Origin: Bifidobacterium sp.
Lineage (GTDB): Bacteria > Actinomycetota > Actinomycetes > Actinomycetales > Bifidobacteriaceae
DNA: 64,000 bases
Reading direction: 5' to 3'
Assembly (NCBI RefSeq): GCF_022640935.1
Contig: NZ_JALCCV010000001.1
Coordinates: forward strand, 1 to 64,000
The notes below the pieces were generated by a model that saw nothing but the letters and a program-made list of their open reading frames with translations, had not been told where the DNA came from and searched no databases. Of the stretch, positions 51,599 to 61,816 are shown piece by piece. Position 1 is the stretch's first letter; each line of letters starts with the position of its first letter. Made by a program: the position numbers and the translations under genes.

Positions 51599-52750
51599 AT
51601 GCAAATACAGCAGGCAGAGCATACGGTGCACTCCCCCGTTCCGCGCCGATTGGGAAAATCCGGCCCCGGGGACATCCGACGCAGCAACCGCGCGCTGATC
51701 TTTGATCTGCTGCTGCCTGACCATCAGTATTCGCGGGCCGATCTGGGCCGGCTGACCGGGCTGTCGCGCGTGGCGGTATCCGACGTGGTCGCCTCGATGC
51801 TGGACGACGGACTGCTGCGCGAGTGCGGGCGCGAAAATTCCCGCGGTAAAGGCAAGCGCGGCACGCTGCTGGGCATAGACCCCGATAGGCTCGACATCAT
51901 CAGCATCGACGCATCCCGACCCCAACTTCTCGAGGGCGCAGTGACCGATCTGCTGGGTGCGCAGCGATACTGCGAGCAGCTGGCGATCACGGCCGGCACC
52001 ATGCTTGGCATGACAACGATCAGCACACTGGTCGAGCGGCTGCTTGCGCACGCCGAACACCCGGTCGGCATCGGCATCGCGGTGCCCGGCGTGGTCGACA
52101 ACAATATGATCGTGCGCACGTCGACGGCGCTGGGCTGGTCGAACCTCGATCTGCGCACGCCCTTGGAACAGCGCTTCAGACTGCCCGTCATCGTCGACAA
52201 CGATTCTACGAGCGCCATGCTGGCCGAACGATTCTTCGGCCAAGGCGGACCGAACCTCTTCTTCGTGCGCATCAGGCGCGGCATCGGCGCCGCCGTGCTC
52301 ATCGACGACGTCCCTGTGCTCGGCGAAACGAGCGCAGGCGGAGAGATCGGCCATATCTCCATCGATCCGAATGGTCCGTTGTGCGCCTGCGGCAAGCGCG
52401 GCTGCCTGGAGACGCTCATCTCGGCAACCGTGCTGCGGCAGCACATGCGAGGCTCCAGACAGGCGGAACGCGAGGCGATTCTGACGCAGGCCGGCGATTA
52501 CCTCGCCACGGCCTTGGCCATGCCGGTCGGCCTGCTGGATGTCAGCGATGTCTGCCTGCACGGCCCCGACGATATCCTGACGGCAGGATTCATGCAGGCT
52601 GTGCAGGCGCGTCTCGATGCCACCACTGCTTCTTCCTTCCGCACCCGCACGGTCGTAAGGCGCTGCGCCTTCGGTGAGGATGTTACGATGCAGGGCGAAA
52701 GCGTATCCGTCGCGCGGTATACGGCGGCCCGAGTCTTCTCGCCCATGTAG
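51599..52750 (+). CDS. ROK-family transcriptional regulator
   Basis: N-terminal HTH (YSRADLGRLTGLSRVAVSDVVASMLDDGLL), then IGIAVPGVVDNNMIV...GEIGHISIDPNGPLCACGKRGCLETLIS zinc motif. Confidence 0.93.
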   Translation: MQIQQAEHTVHSPVPRRLGKSGPGDIRRSNRALIFDLLLPDHQYSRADLGRLTGLSRVAVSDVVASMLDDGLLRECGRENSRGKGKRGTLLGIDPDRLDIISIDASRPQLLEGAVTDLLGAQRYCEQLAITAGTMLGMTTISTLVERLLAHAEHPVGIGIAVPGVVDNNMIVRTSTALGWSNLDLRTPLEQRFRLPVIVDNDSTSAMLAERFFGQGGPNLFFVRIRRGIGAAVLIDDVPVLGETSAGGEIGHISIDPNGPLCACGKRGCLETLISATVLRQHMRGSRQAEREAILTQAGDYLATALAMPVGLLDVSDVCLHGPDDILTAGFMQAVQARLDATTASSFRTRTVVRRCAFGEDVTMQGESVSVARYTAARVFSPM

Positions 52751-52895
52751 GGCCGACGCGCAAATCCGCTGCATTCGCCTCAGATTTGCGCTCTCCCGCA
52801 TCAGATCATCGCCCGCTCGCACGAACATGCCGCGCAAACGCGCTGCAAACCGTCAATTTCCCGGGAAACTGATAAAAAACCAGGTCGCTAAGGGG

Positions 52896-52915
52896 CGCGA
52901 AACGTAAATTTCGCG
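52896..52915. promoter_or_regulatory. Inverted repeat CGCGAAA-cgtaaa-TTTCGCG upstream of the second ROK gene
   Basis: Perfect 7-bp arms with 6-bp spacer. Confidence 0.35.
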
Positions 52916-52975
52916 AGACGTTCCGCGATATCGGCCATCCGACACGCATGTTCTCCAGTCATTTGCATAGGAGAA

Positions 52976-52988
52976 TTAACTGCGTTAA
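52976..52988. promoter_or_regulatory. Inverted repeat TTAAC-tgc-GTTAA upstream of the second ROK gene
   Basis: Perfect 5-bp arms; shares the GTTAA element with the 51521 candidate site. Confidence 0.35.
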
Positions 52989-53061
52989 CCTATTCCGTAG
53001 GTTCCGCCTCAATGAGGAACGGCGGCCGGCAACAGCTCCAAATCCAGTGTGGGAGGTCACG

Positions 53062-54267
53062 ATGCGCAACGCACAGGGCATCACGTCCCAGGCGAGCGTC
53101 TCCGAATCCAATCGCTCGCGCATCCTGCACTATCTCTACCACAACGGCGTCTGCTCTCGAGCCCAAATCGCCAAAGCCCTGCGGCTCACCCCAGCAGCCA
53201 TCACGAAAATCACGGCGCGCCTCATTGACGCAGGCATCATCGCGGAAACCGGCGATATCGAAGGCGCGAAAAACCGCCGTTCGATCGGACTGAAACTTGA
53301 CGACGCCCGATTCCACCTTCTCGGCGTCAAATTCGCCCGCAGCCTCGTGCAGATCGGCGTTTTCGACCTCGCCGGCTCGCCGATCGGACTGCACGAGCTG
53401 CCGACGGTCAGCGAGAGCACGATTCCCGACACCATCCGGCTCATCCATACGATGCTCGCCTCACTGCTCGCCAGCGACCCTGGCATCGTCGCCATCGGCA
53501 TGGCGGTGCCTGGACCATATCTGCGCGTGGCGGGACGCACCGCAGTCGTCTCCTCGATGCGCGGCTGGCGCTACGTCAACTTCCCTAGGGAGTTCGTCCA
53601 CGCCTTTGACGTCCCGGTCTTCATCGAGCAGGACGCTCGTGCCGGAGCCCTCGCCCAATACTTGTTCGACAAGCGCAACACTTGCGAGAATCTCGCGTAC
53701 TACCTGCTCGGAGAAGGCGTAGGCCTCGGCGTCATCGACAACGGCCGGCTCATCAACGGAGCATTGGGAACCGCCACTGAAATCGGGCATGTGAGCATCG
53801 ACATCAATGGCCGGCCGTGCGAGTGCGGCAATGTCGGCTGCCTGGAACGTTATTGCTCGGCCGTGGTCATTCACGAGGCCATCGTGAGCCGCGGTCTCGT
53901 GCCGAATGCGAAAGAGCTGACTCACAGCGAGGCGTGCCGGGCCCTGTTCGCTTTGGCTGATTCCGGCGACGGACGCGCCAAGCTGCTCGTCGAAGAGATC
54001 GGCCATTACGCCGGCTTCGGCTGCGTGACGATTTTCAACGCCTACAATCCCGAACGCATCGTCATCGGCGATATCGTGGCCCAAGGCGGGCAGCCGCTGC
54101 TGCAGGCCATTCGCGAAGTCGTCGACAGCCATGTGTTGCCCGAGCTCAGGGAGGCTACGACGATTTCAATATCTAATCTGCGCAGCGATTCCGCCGTTTG
54201 CGGCGCGGCGGCGGTGGCAGCCACGCAATTCCTCGACCATCCTTCGATGTTTTTCGATGTCGCATAA
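53062..54267 (+). CDS. ROK-family transcriptional regulator
   Basis: HTH (CSRAQIAKALRLTPAAITKITARLIDAGII), AIGMAVPGPYL...FIEQDARAGALAQYLF...TEIGHVSIDINGRPCECGNVGCLERYCS. Confidence 0.93.
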   Translation: MRNAQGITSQASVSESNRSRILHYLYHNGVCSRAQIAKALRLTPAAITKITARLIDAGIIAETGDIEGAKNRRSIGLKLDDARFHLLGVKFARSLVQIGVFDLAGSPIGLHELPTVSESTIPDTIRLIHTMLASLLASDPGIVAIGMAVPGPYLRVAGRTAVVSSMRGWRYVNFPREFVHAFDVPVFIEQDARAGALAQYLFDKRNTCENLAYYLLGEGVGLGVIDNGRLINGALGTATEIGHVSIDINGRPCECGNVGCLERYCSAVVIHEAIVSRGLVPNAKELTHSEACRALFALADSGDGRAKLLVEEIGHYAGFGCVTIFNAYNPERIVIGDIVAQGGQPLLQAIREVVDSHVLPELREATTISISNLRSDSAVCGAAAVAATQFLDHPSMFFDVA

Positions 54268-54295
54268 AAAGTCACATAAGGAAAGGAAACACACC

Positions 54296-55192
54296 ATGAC
54301 CAAACCAATAGTGCTCTCCCTGGGAGAGCTGCTGTGGGATATGCTTCCCAGCGGCAAGCGAGCCGGCGGCGCACCCGTCAACTTCGCCTATCACGCCGCG
54401 ATGAACGGAACCGAGGGCTGCGCGATCAGCGCCGTGGGAGAAGACGAACTCGGCGATGAGCTGCTCGCGGCCGCGAAGGAATCCGGGGTCCGTTCGGTCA
54501 TCCAGCGCAACGCCTGGCCTACCAGCACGGTCGAGATCTCGCTCAAAAACGGCATACCCGAGTACACGATCGTCAAGAACGTGGCGTGGGACCATCTGCT
54601 GCTCACCCGCGAACTCATCGGGCAAGTAGAGCGTGCCGACGCAGTGTGCTTCGGCACGCTGGCGCTGCGCTCCCCCGAAACGCACGATACGATCATCGAA
54701 CTGCTCAAGCACGCCAAGCACGATGCGCTCAGATTCTTCGACATCAATCTGCGCGGCGACCACTATTCTAAGGAGCTTATCGCCGAGCTGCTTGGTCTTG
54801 CCAGCGTGTTCAAGCTCAATGACGAGGAGCTGCTCCTGCTGCGCGACATGTTCGACATCCGAGGGGCTTCGGACGACGAGGCATGCCGCTGGTTCATCAG
54901 CGAATACGGCCTCGACTACGTGATCCTGACCGCAGGCTCGGCGTTCAGCACGATCGTGGCGAAGAACGGCGAGGTTTCAACGCTCTCGACCCCGCGCGTC
55001 GAGGTGACCGACACGGTGGGCGCGGGAGATTCCTTCTCCGGCACCTTCACCGCGAAGATCCTCACCGGCTCCTCATTAGTCGAGGCGCATCGCGCGGCCG
55101 TCAACACCGCGGCCTTCGTCTGCACGCAGAATGGCGCCTGGCCACGCTACCCCGAGCACATGCCGGATTACCTGGCCGCAGCCGGGCTGTAA
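54296..55192 (+). CDS. PfkB-family carbohydrate kinase (fructokinase-like)
   Basis: VLSLGELLWDMLPSGKRAGGAPVNFAYHAAMNGTEGCAISAVGEDELGDELL...VEVTDTVGAGDSFSGTFTAKIL. Confidence 0.93.
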   Translation: MTKPIVLSLGELLWDMLPSGKRAGGAPVNFAYHAAMNGTEGCAISAVGEDELGDELLAAAKESGVRSVIQRNAWPTSTVEISLKNGIPEYTIVKNVAWDHLLLTRELIGQVERADAVCFGTLALRSPETHDTIIELLKHAKHDALRFFDINLRGDHYSKELIAELLGLASVFKLNDEELLLLRDMFDIRGASDDEACRWFISEYGLDYVILTAGSAFSTIVAKNGEVSTLSTPRVEVTDTVGAGDSFSGTFTAKILTGSSLVEAHRAAVNTAAFVCTQNGAWPRYPEHMPDYLAAAGL

Positions 55193-55211
55193 GGATTAGG
55201 GATATCGACTT

Positions 55212-56507
55212 ATGCGCTATGACACAGTACCCGAATCCGCCAGGGCTCTGATGGCGCATGTCGCCAAGTTGTGCGGGCCGGAGCATGCGGCATGGTCTCG
55301 TGATTTCAATGCGGCCTTCGCCAATACGCTGCTCACCACGGTTCGCCGCCATGACGACGGGACGACCTTCCTGCTGACCGGCGACATCCCCGCCATGTGG
55401 CTGCGCGATTCCAGCGCGCAGGTGCGGCCCTACCTCATCCTGGCCGCGCAGGACGAGGATCTGGCGTCGATGATCGCCGGGCTGGTGCGCCAGCAGATGC
55501 GCTGTATTGCCATCGATCCATATGCCAACGCCTTCAACGAGTTCCCCAGCGGCGACTCATGGGATCATGGCGACCGGTCCGACCGCAGCAGCCCGTGGCT
55601 GTGGGAACGCAAGTACGAGACCGATTCCCTGTGCTATCCGCTTCAGCTCGCGTGGCTGCTCTATTGCAACACCGGGCGCACCGATCACTTCGACAACAGC
55701 TTCATGACCGCCGTGCGGCGCATCCTGGATGTCTTCGAGACCGAGCAGAACCACGCCGGTTCGCCGTACTATTTCATCCGCGATACCACGTTGCCCACAG
55801 AGACGCTGGGTGACGACGGCAAAGGCTCGCCCGTCGCCGTCACCGGCATGACCTGGTCCGGGTTCCGCCCTAGCGACGACGCCTGCACCTACCACTATCT
55901 GGTGCCTGCAAACATGTTCGCGGCTGTGGTGATGGGCTATGTCGAGCAGATCTTCGCCGGTCCGCTGAACGATCCGGACATCGCATCCCGGGCGAAACGG
56001 CTGCGTGAGGACATCAGCGCGGGCATCGCCGCGCATGGACTTGCGAGGAACCGAAATGGCGAGCGCATATACGTCTATGAGACGGATGGACTGGGCCACG
56101 CCTTGATCATGGACGACGCGAATGTACCCAGCCTTCTGGCGGCCCCGTATCTGGGTTACTGCGCCATCGACGACCCGGTGTACCAAGCCACCAGACGCAC
56201 GCTGCTGAGCAGCGAGAACCCGTATTATTACGCCGGTTCGCACGCCCGAGGCATAGGCTCGCCGCATACGCCGAAAGGCTACATCTGGCCGATCGCGCTG
56301 GCAGTGCAAGGCATGACCAGCGCAAGCGCTGACGAAAAAGGGCGCGTGCTCGATCTCCTTGTCGCCATTGATGCCGGAACCCATGTGATGCATGAAGGCA
56401 TCGATGTCAATGATCCGCATGCATACACACGCGAATGGTTCAGCTGGGCGAACATGATGTTCTGCGAGCTCGTCATGGACTATTTCGACATTCGAGTGAG
56501 GCGGTAG
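55212..56507 (+). CDS. GH125 exo-alpha-mannosidase
   Basis: [60 protein letters not shown]...[28 protein letters not shown]...[26 protein letters not shown]125 signatures. Confidence 0.92.
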   Translation: MRYDTVPESARALMAHVAKLCGPEHAAWSRDFNAAFANTLLTTVRRHDDGTTFLLTGDIPAMWLRDSSAQVRPYLILAAQDEDLASMIAGLVRQQMRCIAIDPYANAFNEFPSGDSWDHGDRSDRSSPWLWERKYETDSLCYPLQLAWLLYCNTGRTDHFDNSFMTAVRRILDVFETEQNHAGSPYYFIRDTTLPTETLGDDGKGSPVAVTGMTWSGFRPSDDACTYHYLVPANMFAAVVMGYVEQIFAGPLNDPDIASRAKRLREDISAGIAAHGLARNRNGERIYVYETDGLGHALIMDDANVPSLLAAPYLGYCAIDDPVYQATRRTLLSSENPYYYAGSHARGIGSPHTPKGYIWPIALAVQGMTSASADEKGRVLDLLVAIDAGTHVMHEGIDVNDPHAYTREWFSWANMMFCELVMDYFDIRVRR

Positions 56508-56745
56508 CCATGCGGACCATCCCCTGCCGATCGCCGTGCGGCGGCTGCCGCTTGATACGCCGTCGTGTCGCCCGACGCGCCGCCAACCGGCGTATTGTCG
56601 GCCGGCCTGCTACCGCACGGCTCATCATGCCGGACAACGCATCATGTATTCCCATCATCGCAATTGCAAGCTTTCGTCTGCGCCGACCCACAAACCCGCT
56701 CGGACGAACCATAAGAACATCATTCCAAGGAAGGAATCACATATC

Positions 56746-57987
56746 ATGACCACTACGAATCCAAAATACCGTCTCGGCACTGTCGCCAACCGGACTTTCA
56801 TGGCCTCCGAGACATACGAGCTGCTCGATTTTGGCCGCCGTTTCCCTGGCGCTCAAGGCGGCTCCGGCTGGCTGGACGACAACGGGGACATCGATCCCTC
56901 GCATGGCATCCAAACGTGGATTACCGGGCGCATGACGCACGTGTACTCGATCGCGTCGTTGCTTGGCTATCCCAATGCCGGCGAACTCGCCGACGCGGGT
57001 TTGAAAGGCCTGACCGGCATTCTGCACGACGACGAGCACGGCGGCTGGTATCCCTCGATTCAATCCGATGGCACGCCAGAACCCGGCAAGGTCTGCTATG
57101 CGCACGCATTCGTCATCATCGCAGCCAGTTCGGCGCTGCTCGCCAAGCGGCCCGGCGCCAAGGAACTGCTGCGCGAGGCGCTCGACACTTACGACGAGCA
57201 TTTCTGGGACGAGAAGGAAGGCCTTGCAGTCGATACATGGGACACCGCGTTCGCGACTCTCGACACCTACCGTGGCCTCAACGCCAACATGCACACCACC
57301 GAGGCGTTCCTTGCGGTCGCCGACGCCACGGGCGACAACCGCTACCGGCAGCGCGCCGGGCGCATCATCGACCACGTCGTCTCTTGGGCGAGGGGCAACG
57401 AATGGCGCATTCCCGAGCATTTCAACGACCAATGGGAGCCGGATTTCGAGTTCAACGCGGACAAGAAGGACGACCAATTCAAGCCCTATGGCGCCACCCC
57501 GGGCCATGGCATCGAATGGGCGCGGCTCATCACGCAGTGGGCGCTGAGTTCCTTCGCCAACGCCGAAGACTCTCAGCCATACATCGAGGCCGCCGAGCAT
57601 CTCTTCGAGCGAGCGCTGGCCGATGGCTGGAACGCCGACGGTACGATCGGCCTGGCATATACGACCGACTGGAACGGCAAGCCCGTGGTCACCGATCGCA
57701 TGCACTGGACGCTGGCCGAGGCGATGAACACCTCCGCGACGCTGGCCAAGGCGAGCGGCAAGTCCGAGTACCGCGAGCGCTACGCCGAATTCGCCCGATA
57801 CACCGACGAATACCTCATCGATCACAACGGGGGCTCATGGTTCCATCAGCTCGACGTCGACAACCACGTGATCGGCACGGTATGGCCGGGCAAATCGGAT
57901 CTTTACCACGCCTTCCAATCCACCCTCATCCCCTTCCTCGACCCAGCCGTCTCGATCACCACCGCGATCAGCAACGCCGCGAAGTGA
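56746..57987 (+). CDS. AGE-family epimerase/isomerase (probable D-mannose isomerase)
   Basis: HGIQTWITGRMTHVYSIASLLGYPNAGELADAGLKGL...YAHAFVIIAASSALL...LNANMHTTEAFLAVADATGDNRYRQRAGRI...HGIEWARLITQW. Confidence 0.85.
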   Translation: MTTTNPKYRLGTVANRTFMASETYELLDFGRRFPGAQGGSGWLDDNGDIDPSHGIQTWITGRMTHVYSIASLLGYPNAGELADAGLKGLTGILHDDEHGGWYPSIQSDGTPEPGKVCYAHAFVIIAASSALLAKRPGAKELLREALDTYDEHFWDEKEGLAVDTWDTAFATLDTYRGLNANMHTTEAFLAVADATGDNRYRQRAGRIIDHVVSWARGNEWRIPEHFNDQWEPDFEFNADKKDDQFKPYGATPGHGIEWARLITQWALSSFANAEDSQPYIEAAEHLFERALADGWNADGTIGLAYTTDWNGKPVVTDRMHWTLAEAMNTSATLAKASGKSEYRERYAEFARYTDEYLIDHNGGSWFHQLDVDNHVIGTVWPGKSDLYHAFQSTLIPFLDPAVSITTAISNAAK

Positions 57988-57989
57988 GC

Positions 57990-58087
57990 GGGTCGCTGTG
58001 CGACGTTTTCGGAAATCGCAAAACCGCAGAAATCCGACATTCTTGGTTTCCCGAATACGTCGCACAGCACATCAATACGTCGTACGG
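57990..58087 (+). repeat. Intergenic imperfect-palindrome element, copy C
   Basis: ggtcgctgtgcgacgttttcggaaatcgcaaaaccgcagaaatccgacattcttggtttcccgaatacgtcgcacagcacatcaatacgtcgtacg aligns with copies A and B. Confidence 0.72.
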
Positions 58088-58114
58088 CGGAATGTGAGCG
58101 GCCATAGGACCGCG

Positions 58115-58149
58115 CTTCGCGACCTTGGCGGACGCTCGCCTCGCCTACG
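58115..58149 (-). repeat. 35-bp intergenic motif, copy 2
   Basis: Reverse complement cgtaggcgaggcgagcgtccgccaaggtcgcgaag matches 43861-43895 at 30/35 positions. Confidence 0.65.
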
Positions 58150-58188
58150 CGAACCGCTCTTCCGCGCCTAACGGCTCAGCACAGCGCA

Positions 58189-59340
58189 TCACCGCCCCGC
58201 GATGACACCATATTTTGGGTCGTTGCGGGCCGCGGTGCTTTCTCTCACTACCAGTTTTGGCGCGAGAATCCGGCGGTTGCCGGCCACTGGCTCGCCGGAG
58301 AGCGATTTGAGCAGCAGATTGGCCACTTTCTTGCCGTACTCCCCCGGGTCGCGGTGCGCTGCGGTGATCGAGGGGAACACCGCCGTGCATACGAAGCTGT
58401 CTTCAAAGCTCACGATCGCCGGGAGATTCGAGGGGAATGGACGGTCATGACGCGCCTCCAGCCCCTGTGGCGCCTGCGATGAGAATCCCAGCTCCTCCAA
58501 CGCGCGCAGGCTGGCGACCGCCATCGTCTCGTTTTCATAAATGAACGCAGTAGGAGGCGCGCTGCCCATCATCATCGCGCAGGTCTCGCGTGCCGCGACC
58601 GCCGAATCGAACTGTGTGTAGTTGATCGAGGAGAATTCCAGACGATAGCGCATTGAAAGCTCGTTGAATGCAGCCAGACGAGCCTTGCTGTAGTCCAAGT
58701 CACGGTCGCCCGCGAAGTAGGCGATACGTCGATGCCCCGCTCCGACCAAATGCCGCAGCACCTTCGCCATCGTCCCAGAGTCGTCAATGGACAACGACGG
58801 CACGATATTCTCCGGGTCGGGTCCTCCGGCGAGCACCGCCTGAATGCCGATGTCGCGCAACAGCGCAGGCCGTGGATCGTTGGTGCGCAGATCGACGAGC
58901 ACGACGCCGTCGACGCGCTTGCGCTTGGCCCAGTCCCGGTAGGTAGCCATCTCCTCGTGCAACGACGATGTCGGGCGGAAAAGCAGGCCGTATCCCTTGC
59001 TGCTGAGTGAATCGTGCAGGCCCGCCATGAAATGCAGCATGAAGGATTCCGCCTGCAGATTGCTGCCGGAGCGTGAAGGCGCGAAACCGATGGTCATCGT
59101 CCTGGATGAGCTCAGCGCCTGCGCCGCATACACCGGGCTCCAACCGAGCCGAGCCACAGTCGCCTTGACCTTGCGCTTGGTCTCCTCGGAAACGCCAGGC
59201 TTGTCATTCACAGCGAACGATACCGCCGTCTGCGATATTCCCAGCTCGTCGGCGATGTCTTTGAGACTGACGCGATGGCCAGCGCCCAATGGAACCAAGC
59301 CGTCACTTCCTCGTCCGCGCCCGAGGTTTGCCATATTCAC
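58189..59340 (-). CDS. LacI-family transcriptional regulator
   Basis: VSLKDIADELGISQTAVSFAVNDKPGVSEETKRKVKATVARLGWSPVYAAQALSSSRTMTIGFA. Confidence 0.94.
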   Translation of the reverse strand: MNMANLGRGRGSDGLVPLGAGHRVSLKDIADELGISQTAVSFAVNDKPGVSEETKRKVKATVARLGWSPVYAAQALSSSRTMTIGFAPSRSGSNLQAESFMLHFMAGLHDSLSSKGYGLLFRPTSSLHEEMATYRDWAKRKRVDGVVLVDLRTNDPRPALLRDIGIQAVLAGGPDPENIVPSLSIDDSGTMAKVLRHLVGAGHRRIAYFAGDRDLDYSKARLAAFNELSMRYRLEFSSINYTQFDSAVAARETCAMMMGSAPPTAFIYENETMAVASLRALEELGFSSQAPQGLEARHDRPFPSNLPAIVSFEDSFVCTAVFPSITAAHRDPGEYGKKVANLLLKSLSGEPVAGNRRILAPKLVVRESTAARNDPKYGVIAGR

Positions 59341-59417
59341 CGCCCCTATTTATTCCAAGCGGGCCTTTGCGGCCAGCCGTTATGACGAACGCTCCCAACC
59401 CTACCATTGACAACAAC

Positions 59418-59429
59418 TAAAACGATTTA
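59418..59429. promoter_or_regulatory. Candidate LacI-family operator TAAAACGATTTA
   Basis: Near-palindrome with central CG, 77 bp upstream of the LacI-family gene. Confidence 0.35.
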
Positions 59430-59441
59430 TACTTTTCATTA

Positions 59442-61784
59442 TCATGGCCGAAACGGATCCGGCTGCATTCGGTCTCCACGGCGCGTTCTCTGCAGGTCCT
59501 GGCGCGTGCGACGTTGGCCACGGGCGAGTTCCATCGTAGCGGATGACAATTCACCATCAAGCCACAGATGGAGTCGCACGCTCGCACCTGCGTCTCGCAA
59601 CAACCAGTCGATCGGCGCCCGCCACTCCACATGCCGTTGAGATCGCGCCGGCATATCGAGATATACGGTGCCGACCAGCTCAGCCAGCCTTGGCACCGTC
59701 AGCAGCCCCATACGCCGCACGAAGAGATTCAATGCGCCTCGCGCAGGGATCGCAGCTGTCGCCACGATGGCTGAGACAACCAACGTGTCGGCGGTCGTTT
59801 TCGTGTGGAGCCCTGTCACCTTGGCACCGCGCAAAGCACCAATACCGTATCCGAAACACCGCAATACGGGTCGGGGCGCATCCTTGTACGCACCGTCCGC
59901 CGGCTGCCGATCATTGTAACGAACCGGGATCGCGCCGACGGCGCTCGGCAGCGTCACAGGCATGCGCCCCGAGGGGACGTTCTTCCCCTTCAAGGTTTTC
60001 ATCACGGCCTGCGGGCCAAAGGGCCCCGCATATCCTGCCCAGATCACGGCCGCAGAACACTCCAGCACTTTGGTCAGTACATGCGCCCGCCCGGCAACGA
60101 TGACTGAGACAATCGGCGCAGAAGTTTGGGAGTGCAGTCGATATATGAGCCCGTCCTGATCCCATGGCAACGAGACATCTGCGGCATCGACTCCTTCGCC
60201 GCCGCTCGCCCCATGTTCAGTTACCGCGAGCGCGGCACCGTTTTCCGCGAAGTCGCTGTCATAGGCGCGTTCGCTGGTGCCGCCGAGCACCGCGACTACC
60301 AATGACGCCGCAGCGAGCACCTGCCGTTCGCGTTCTGCGCAATCCGAAAGCAGCACTACTTCCCGATTGGTGGCAGCGAATGTCTCGGCCAATTCGCTGT
60401 ACACGCTGGCGCGCCGCCCGGTTGGCTGCGGCGCAGTGTAATCACCCAGGAAACAGGCGAAGTCATCGGCGAATGGGCCTGCCACCACCACCGGCCCATC
60501 TGCCAAATGGTTCACGATGCCGCAGACCGACAAGTCTGGCGCGCCGCAATCCTTGAGCAGCACCAGTGATTCCTGTGATAGTCGTTGAGAATACCGGCTT
60601 GTCACTTTGCACAGCTCGCCGAGATCTCCGCCATCGCGCTGTCCGCTGCCGGAAATGGACAGCCGGACGCGATCGGAATCATGCGCGGCGTGATCGAATC
60701 CAGTATCGCCGCCTGTCGCGAGCAGACCAAAATCACGCTTGAGATTGAGCACTCGCTGCACAGCGGATTCAATGGACGCCATAACATCCGGAGCATCGGC
60801 ATATTCGACGAGATGGGTGAAACCATCGTCCCACAATGACACGTCGACGCCGGAAAGCAGCGCCACTCTGCCAGAGTCCGGAATGGAACCCGACATATCC
60901 CTCAGACGGTCGACCGCCAACCCGTCGGCCATCACCAGCCCGTCAAAGCCGAGCTCACCTCGCAGATAGTCGCGCAACAGCCAAGGATTGGCACAGCACG
61001 GCACCCCATCGATATCGTTATACGCGGCCATGAAGCCCATCGCCCCCGCGCGCACGCCCGCCTCCACAGCAGGCAGATGGATCTCATGCAAATCACGGCT
61101 TCCGATGATCGCCGACTGCCCATTGCGGCCGCCAACGGCCTCGCCCTGCGCGGCCAGATGCTTCAGCACAACAGCGACCCCGCCACCGCCGATCCTAGAA
61201 CGATCGCGCCCCTGCATGCCGATGATAACCGCCTGGCACATACTGGCCGCCAGCGATGGATCTTCTCCAAAGCATTCCTCGCAGCGCCCCCAGCGCGGAT
61301 CCCGAGCGATATCCAAGCCCGAGACCAATGCGACATGCACGCCACTCGCAGCGAGTTCCGCAGCCACAGCGGCCTCGGCTTCCATGACTAATTCGGAATC
61401 GAATGTCGCCCCCAAGGCGAGGTTGGGCGGTAGCACCGCGCCGCCCAATGCCTGATGCCCATGCGGCGCCTCCTCACTCAAAAGCACACCAATACCATGC
61501 GCGCCACGGGCAACCACGGTCTGTTGAACGATCGCCGCCGCCTCAAGTCGTTCCTCGGGACGAATTCCGTTCGCCCACGATTGCCCGGACCATGGATCGG
61601 CGCGAAATAAACCGTAGAGCAGCCCCAACCCGCCCCACCGATCGATTTCGCGCTTGAGATAGTCGGTGGGGATCAGCCGTCCGTTGCGCCGCTGCAGGCA
61701 CTTCCAGCCCAGCAGCCGCTGATTAAGCTGGCCGACTTTTTCGGTCAGGCTCAACGAATCGGTGAGCGTCTCAATGGCAGGCAT
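59442..61784 (-). CDS. Glycoside hydrolase family 3 enzyme
   Basis: LSLTEKVGQLNQRLLGW...LLSEEAPHGHQALGGAVLPPNLALGATFDSELV...SGLDIARDPRWGRCEECFGEDPSLAASM...VLKHLAAQGEAVGGRN...GFDGLVMADGLAVDRL. Confidence 0.9.
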   Translation of the reverse strand: MPAIETLTDSLSLTEKVGQLNQRLLGWKCLQRRNGRLIPTDYLKREIDRWGGLGLLYGLFRADPWSGQSWANGIRPEERLEAAAIVQQTVVARGAHGIGVLLSEEAPHGHQALGGAVLPPNLALGATFDSELVMEAEAAVAAELAASGVHVALVSGLDIARDPRWGRCEECFGEDPSLAASMCQAVIIGMQGRDRSRIGGGGVAVVLKHLAAQGEAVGGRNGQSAIIGSRDLHEIHLPAVEAGVRAGAMGFMAAYNDIDGVPCCANPWLLRDYLRGELGFDGLVMADGLAVDRLRDMSGSIPDSGRVALLSGVDVSLWDDGFTHLVEYADAPDVMASIESAVQRVLNLKRDFGLLATGGDTGFDHAAHDSDRVRLSISGSGQRDGGDLGELCKVTSRYSQRLSQESLVLLKDCGAPDLSVCGIVNHLADGPVVVAGPFADDFACFLGDYTAPQPTGRRASVYSELAETFAATNREVVLLSDCAERERQVLAAASLVVAVLGGTSERAYDSDFAENGAALAVTEHGASGGEGVDAADVSLPWDQDGLIYRLHSQTSAPIVSVIVAGRAHVLTKVLECSAAVIWAGYAGPFGPQAVMKTLKGKNVPSGRMPVTLPSAVGAIPVRYNDRQPADGAYKDAPRPVLRCFGYGIGALRGAKVTGLHTKTTADTLVVSAIVATAAIPARGALNLFVRRMGLLTVPRLAELVGTVYLDMPARSQRHVEWRAPIDWLLRDAGASVRLHLWLDGELSSATMELARGQRRTRQDLQRTRRGDRMQPDPFRP

Positions 61785-61816
61785 ACGGTGCTCTTCCTTC
61801 CAAGCTATGGCGGGCG

